Origin: Erysipelotrichaceae bacterium
GTDB lineage: Bacteria; Bacillota_I; Bacilli_A; Erysipelotrichales; Erysipelotrichaceae
Length of the DNA stretch: 7,762 nt
Direction of reading: 5' to 3'
NCBI GenBank assembly: GCA_017614055.1
Contig: JAGACP010000059.1
Span: 1-7,762, forward strand
The first letter of the stretch is position 1. Each line of letters opens with the position of its first letter. The notes beneath the pieces are model-generated. The model saw only the letters and a list, made by a program, of their open reading frames with translations, did not search any database and was not told where the DNA came from. The translations under genes were made by a program, and so were the position numbers. Positions 5,823-7,762 of this stretch are shown here, one piece after another.

Positions 5823-6764
5823 ATGAGCAGAAACAACAATTTACTCGAATATGTAGCCGATCTCTACTACAACCGCGGACTCTCGCAGCAGGAGATAGGC
5901 GCGATCATAGGCTCTTCAAGACCGACAGTTTCCCGTCTGATCGAAGACGCCAGGAAGCAGGGAATCGTCAAGATAATCATCGAGACCTCGGTCACCAAGA
6001 ACACGAAGCTCTCCAACAGACTGCGCAAATCTTTCGGTCTGAAGGACGCCGTGGTCGTCAAGGCCGATTTCGATTTCGACAAATCCATCGAACTCTGCGG
6101 CAAGGCCGTCGCTTCCATCCTTCCTGTATATCTGCAGCCGGGCATGTCTCTGGGCATATCCTGGGGCAGATCCATCAACAGCGTCATCGACGCCCTGGAA
6201 GACGATGTCCTGGACGGCATAGACGTCTGCCAGATGGTGGGATGCATGACCATGGGCAATCCGAGCGTCGACGGATTCTCCGCCGCCCAGCGCATGGCCA
6301 AGAAGACCCACGGAAATTTCTACTCCATCAACACGCCGCTGTTCATAGAAGGCGTGGAAGTATACAACTACCTCATCAACGAACCGCTGATCAATGAAGC
6401 CCTGATCAGATCCTGCAACGTCGATGTATGCATCAACGGCGTAGGTTCTGCTGCCGATCCAAAGAACTCCGTCGCTCAGTCAGGCTACTATGACTATTAC
6501 CTGCTGAACCGCTTTGCCGACAAAGGAGCGGTCGCTTCATTCGTCGGAACATATATCGACATTGACGGAAACCGCGTCGATGTCGACGACATCTATCTGA
6601 TAGCCACGCCTCTGGATATCGTCAGGAAGATACCTGTCTCGATAGTCCTGAGCGCTTCGGCCGAGAACGCCGATGCCGTCATGGCCGTCCTCAACGGAGG
6701 ATATGCCGACATCCTGGTCGTCGACGAGCCGCTGGCCAACAGACTCCTGGAACTGAAGAAGTAA
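5823..6764 (+). CDS. SorC/DeoR-type sugar-binding transcriptional regulator
   Basis: A 313-residue DNA-binding regulator. The N-terminus carries a helix-turn-helix (about residues 21-42, SQQEIGAIIGSSRPTVSRLI), preceded by the LLEYVADLYYNRG helix typical of SorC proteins. The remainder (about 55-313) is the SorC sugar-binding domain (PF04198 type), with the phosphosugar-site motif LGISWGRS at 110-117 and the NGVGSA motif near 205. Members bind phosphorylated sugars and control neighbouring uptake genes as tetramers. It is divergent from the PTS operon, the usual place for a regulator that controls both directions. ATG 5823 is the first possible start, because an in-frame stop lies two codons upstream, and family alignment supports it. 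There is no ribosome site and the promoter is at the start codon, so translation is probably leaderless. It ends at a hairpin terminator facing the dehydrogenase gene. Confidence 0.94.
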   Translation: MSRNNNLLEYVADLYYNRGLSQQEIGAIIGSSRPTVSRLIEDARKQGIVKIIIETSVTKNTKLSNRLRKSFGLKDAVVVKADFDFDKSIELCGKAVASILPVYLQPGMSLGISWGRSINSVIDALEDDVLDGIDVCQMVGCMTMGNPSVDGFSAAQRMAKKTHGNFYSINTPLFIEGVEVYNYLINEPLINEALIRSCNVDVCINGVGSAADPKNSVAQSGYYDYYLLNRFADKGAVASFVGTYIDIDGNRVDVDDIYLIATPLDIVRKIPVSIVLSASAENADAVMAVLNGGYADILVVDEPLANRLLELKK

Positions 6765-6782
6765 GAGATTACTTCTTTTTTT
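6755..6782 (+). terminator. Rho-independent terminator of the regulator gene
   Basis: An 8-bp perfect stem (AGAAGTAA / TTACTTCT, 6757-6764 with 6769-6776) closes on a GAGA tetraloop and can extend by one A-T and one G-U pair. A run of T from 6776 to 6782 follows. The regulator stop codon TAA is inside the stem, and the last two T of the tail are part of the convergent dehydrogenase's stop codon. On the minus strand only a weakly U-rich stretch follows, so it may stop the opposite transcript less efficiently. Confidence 0.8.
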
Positions 6783-7762
6783 ATTCGAGAGAATCATCCA
6801 GGACGATGACGCCCTTGGTGACTTCTCCCTTGATCATGTTCTCGAAACCTTCGCGCCAGTTCTCGAGAGTCACAAGCTGTCCGATGATCTTTCCCGGATC
6901 GACCTTCTTTTCTTCCATGAGCTTCAGCGCGGTGACCCATGAACTAGGCTTCTGTGAACGCGAACCTACATATACGATCTCCCTGTGAAGGATGAGATCC
7001 GTCCAGATCGTCTCGTGGGTATTCGCAAACACGCCCATCTGAACGACCGTGCCTTTTCTTCTGACTATCTCCAGCGCCTTGTTGAGGGCAGGAACGGCTC
7101 CCGAACACTCGAAGCACTTGTCCGCTCCCACGTCGTTGGTCATCTCCATGACGATCGCCTTCAGGTCTTCTTTCATCTGATCGACGCATCTGTCGATGCC
7201 TGCGGCCTTCGCCAGCTCGAATCTCTTCTCGTCCTGGGTAAGACCCGCAACTATGACCGTGGCTCCCTGTCCCTTGGCGACCTGGGCGACCATCTGGCCG
7301 ATGGCTCCCGCACCGAAGACTACGCATATGTCGCCGGGCTGGACGTTGCCTTTTTCGATGACCGAATGAACGCCGCATGCCAGCGGTTCCGTAAGGCTTG
7401 CGCTGAGCAGGCTCACGCTGTCAGGAAGGACATGTACGGATTCCTCTCTGCTTACCAGATATTCAGCCATTGAACCGTTGATATGCGTTCCCAGACCCTG
7501 TCTGTTTCCGCAGAGGTTGTAGTCCTTGCTCTGACACATCGGACATACGCCGCAGGTCTTGAAAGTCGTCTCGGACGTGACCCTGTCGCCTACTTTTATC
7601 TTCTTTACATCCGGTCCTACCGCCGTGACGATGCCGGAAAACTCATGTCCGAGCACTATAGGAGGCTTGGTGCTTCCGTATGTGCCCTTGAACGCATGAA
7701 GGTCCGTACCGCATATCCCCGAATAAGCGATCTTGATCTTGACCAGATCGCCGGTAGCTTCC
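6781..7762 (-). CDS. Zinc-dependent medium-chain (MDR) alcohol/polyol dehydrogenase, N-terminus off the right edge
   Basis: The open frame continues past 7656 (a GTG inside the gene) to the window edge, so about 326 C-terminal residues of a roughly 345-residue protein are visible; the first whole codon is 7759-7761. The added part contains the catalytic-zinc cysteine in SGICGTDLH, next to the VLGHE motif whose His and Glu are also zinc-site residues. The glutamate of LTEPLA (visible residue 125) is as in sorbitol dehydrogenases. Four structural-zinc cysteines follow the pattern C-x2-C-x2-C-x7-C (visible residues 70-84). The NAD loop GAGAIG is at about 150-155. It resembles galactitol-1-phosphate (GatD), sorbitol and threonine dehydrogenases. 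It probably oxidises a polyol or polyol phosphate to a ketose. It is on the operon's strand but separated from it by the convergent regulator, so it belongs to a different transcript that starts outside the window. Confidence 0.93.
   Translation of the reverse strand, partial: EATGDLVKIKIAYSGICGTDLHAFKGTYGSTKPPIVLGHEFSGIVTAVGPDVKKIKVGDRVTSETTFKTCGVCPMCQSKDYNLCGNRQGLGTHINGSMAEYLVSREESVHVLPDSVSLLSASLTEPLACGVHSVIEKGNVQPGDICVVFGAGAIGQMVAQVAKGQGATVIVAGLTQDEKRFELAKAAGIDRCVDQMKEDLKAIVMEMTNDVGADKCFECSGAVPALNKALEIVRRKGTVVQMGVFANTHETIWTDLILHREIVYVGSRSQKPSSWVTALKLMEEKKVDPGKIIGQLVTLENWREGFENMIKGEVTKGVIVLDDSLE

Noticed and set aside
7654..7656. Dehydrogenase start at the GTG at 7654-7656
   Set aside because: The frame continues upstream to the window edge and contains the essential CGTD zinc-binding motif, so this GTG is an internal valine codon.

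Overview
The window looks like a chromosomal carbohydrate-uptake locus from a Gram-positive-type anaerobe, most likely a member of the Bacillota (an Erysipelotrichia-like or Clostridia-like gut bacterium is my best guess; this is inference). The reasons are strong AAGGAGG-type ribosome binding sites, a TTG start, an HPr with both the catalytic His and the regulatory Ser of Gram-positive HPr proteins, and moderate GC content. There are no rRNA or tRNA genes, insertion sequences, CRISPR arrays or phage genes, and almost every base is coding.

Layout from right to left, because most genes are on the minus strand. At the right edge is a zinc-dependent polyol-type (MDR) dehydrogenase whose N-terminus lies outside the window. 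Convergent with it, on the plus strand, is a SorC-family sugar-responsive regulator. Its transcript appears to be leaderless, because a near-consensus promoter sits immediately before its ATG. Divergent from the regulator, with only 28 bp between start codons, begins a minus-strand operon: HPr, PTS EIIA (fructose/mannitol-type fold), EIIB and EIIC of the galactitol (Gat) family, a D-2-hydroxyacid dehydrogenase, and a FucA-like class II aldolase. Two uncharacterised small genes follow: a zinc-ribbon membrane protein and a membrane-anchored helical-repeat protein. A rho-independent terminator closes this run. One more minus-strand gene of unknown function, with its own strong ribosome binding site, runs off the left edge.

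How the parts probably work together: phosphate passes from enzyme I (not in the window) to HPr His15, EIIA His66 and EIIB Cys10, and then to a polyol or sugar carried in by EIIC. The phosphorylated product could be oxidised by the zinc dehydrogenase to a ketose phosphate. The FucA-like aldolase could then split that into dihydroxyacetone phosphate and a short aldehyde. The hydroxyacid dehydrogenase has no obvious place in the known galactitol, fucose or arabitol routes, so the substrate is open and the pathway may be undescribed. The SorC protein presumably senses a phosphorylated intermediate.

The most notable non-coding features are the overlapping divergent control region at 5788-5822 and three hairpins that bracket exactly the EIIB and EIIC genes. 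Those two genes also differ from their neighbours in codon use.
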